The notes under the pieces were generated by a model. The model searched no databases, was not told the origin of the DNA, and was given only the letters and a program-made list of their open reading frames with translations. Both the position numbers and the translations under genes were made by a program. A DNA stretch of 6,423 nucleotides from an uncultured Fibrobacter sp. GTDB lineage: Bacteria; Fibrobacterota; Fibrobacteria; Fibrobacterales; Fibrobacteraceae. The DNA lies in assembly GCA_947306025.1 (NCBI GenBank), contig CAMZFJ010000111.1:1-6423 (forward strand), given 5' to 3'. Positions 5,752-6,423 of this stretch are shown in pieces; the stretch's first letter is position 1, and each line of letters starts with the position of its first letter.

Positions 5752-6221
5752 CACTTGCCTCCTTTTTCATTGATACTGATGTGACTGCCGTCTTCCATTT
5801 CTATTTTCAGGATTCCCTTTTTTGTATTGTAATACAGTTTGGCATCCGATGCGACAGTGTTGCTATTAGATGTGTGCGTGAGTTTTCCGCCACGGCTAAC
5901 AACAACGCCGGTGTACATGACATTGTTGATTTTTATCGTGTCGATGTACGATGAATCGATACCATAAAACATGATGTCCTTGCCGTTGACTTTTGTTGCG
6001 ATAAGCGTGTTTTTAAGTGCGTTGGGATTCCTGAGCGAAAAACGGTATTGGCCGAAATCAACTTCTATGAGGCCGCTGTTCTGTTTGTCTTTTTCGTCGT
6101 AGTAGAATGTATTTGTTTTCCCGGATAGCAAGAGGGAATAGATGGGGTACGGTGATTCCAATGATGTATTCAAATGCTTTTGGCAGAGCTCGTCGATATA
6201 GTTTTGCCTATCGGTAACCAT
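5751..6221 (-). CDS. Protein of unknown function, probable exported partner; true N-terminus lies further upstream
   Basis: From the ATG at 6221 this gives 156 aa, rich in beta strands (GLIEVDFGQYRFSLRN, KLYYNTKKGILKIEMEDGS) with a C-terminal GGK. No family is recognised. The ATG at 6221 has no ribosome binding site, and the same frame stays open and protein-like up to 6413 (for example FLADFGGYKKGQSIPF), so 6221 is probably an internal methionine. The upstream extension has a hydrophobic stretch suited to export. It overlaps the following lipoprotein gene as TGATG, and the two probably act together at the envelope. The C-terminal two-thirds is certain coding sequence; the start is unresolved. 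Confidence 0.75.
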   Translation of the reverse strand: MVTDRQNYIDELCQKHLNTSLESPYPIYSLLLSGKTNTFYYDEKDKQNSGLIEVDFGQYRFSLRNPNALKNTLIATKVNGKDIMFYGIDSSYIDTIKINNVMYTGVVVSRGGKLTHTSNSNTVASDAKLYYNTKKGILKIEMEDGSHISINEKGGK

Positions 6222-6416
6222 GAGAGAAAACAGATAGCCATCGGAATGTTTAAAAGGAATGCTTTGGCCTTTTTTGTAGCCGCCGAAATCTGCTAAAAAT
6301 CCCGTGATTTTTGAATTGTCACTGCATCTTTGGCTGTTGCTGTCTATAGGCTGCGTTTCAAATTCACCGCTTGCACAAAGTAGTGAGAGCGTAGTGCATG
6401 CCAGTGTAAGTAATTA
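6222..6416 (-). pseudogene. 5' coding extension of the preceding gene, interrupted by an in-frame TAA near its signal peptide
   Basis: On the minus strand the frame of the 5751-6221 gene continues upstream without a stop to 6413 and encodes LLTLACTTLSLLCASGEF and then a soluble-looking segment. The hydrophobic run looks like a signal peptide. It is preceded by a TAA (6414-6416) and, before that, Lys-Ser codons. No ATG, GTG or TTG occurs in frame between the TAA and 6221; the only candidate is a CTG at 6404 without a ribosome binding site. Either the signal peptide is broken by a point change (TTA to TAA would do it), or an unusual start is used, or there is a sequence error at the window edge. 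Confidence 0.5.
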
Positions 6417-6423
6417 GGATTTA

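Overview
The window looks like a chromosomal segment of a member of the Fibrobacter lineage (rumen/gut Fibrobacterota). This is inferred from three things: a DUF4954 beta-helix protein, many short lipoproteins of no recognised family, and short interspersed repeats (AGTAACT tracts, CGTCTCT tandems, a GATTGC...GCAAT palindrome) that I associate from memory with Fibrobacter genomes. No rRNA or core housekeeping marker is present to prove the taxonomy.

Left part (1-640). The window opens inside the 3' end of a tRNA gene. A small lipoprotein gene follows 21 bases later, and its ribosome binding site lies in a perfect 14-bp inverted repeat whose other arm is in the signal-peptide codons. Two back-to-back terminators, one for each strand, separate it from the leftward operon, followed by a repeat-rich tract.

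Middle part (620-2451, minus strand). Two genes overlap by 4 bases (ATGA): a small degenerate GGDEF-like protein, then a GT4 glycosyltransferase. The glycosyltransferase carries an in-frame, repeat-derived insertion of about 70 residues at the hinge between its two domains. It also has a second in-frame palindromic repeat, and its stop codon lies in repeat-like sequence.

Right-middle part (2480-4945, plus strand). A 622-residue DUF4954 left-handed beta-helix protein is followed 21 bases later by a compact membrane metallopeptidase of M48 type. These two are probably one operon, divergent from the GGDEF-like/GT operon across only about 30 bases.

Right part (4942-6423, minus strand). Two exported proteins of unknown function are translationally coupled (TGATG) and converge on the metallopeptidase gene so closely that both stop codons share one TTAA. 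The 5' end of the upstream gene appears damaged or unusual: good coding sequence with a signal-peptide-like stretch runs to 6413, where an in-frame TAA blocks it and no standard start is available.

Functionally, the best-supported theme is envelope biology: a glycosyltransferase (probably polysaccharide or glycolipid), lipoproteins and a membrane protease. The most unusual theme is colonisation of a functional gene by short repeats.
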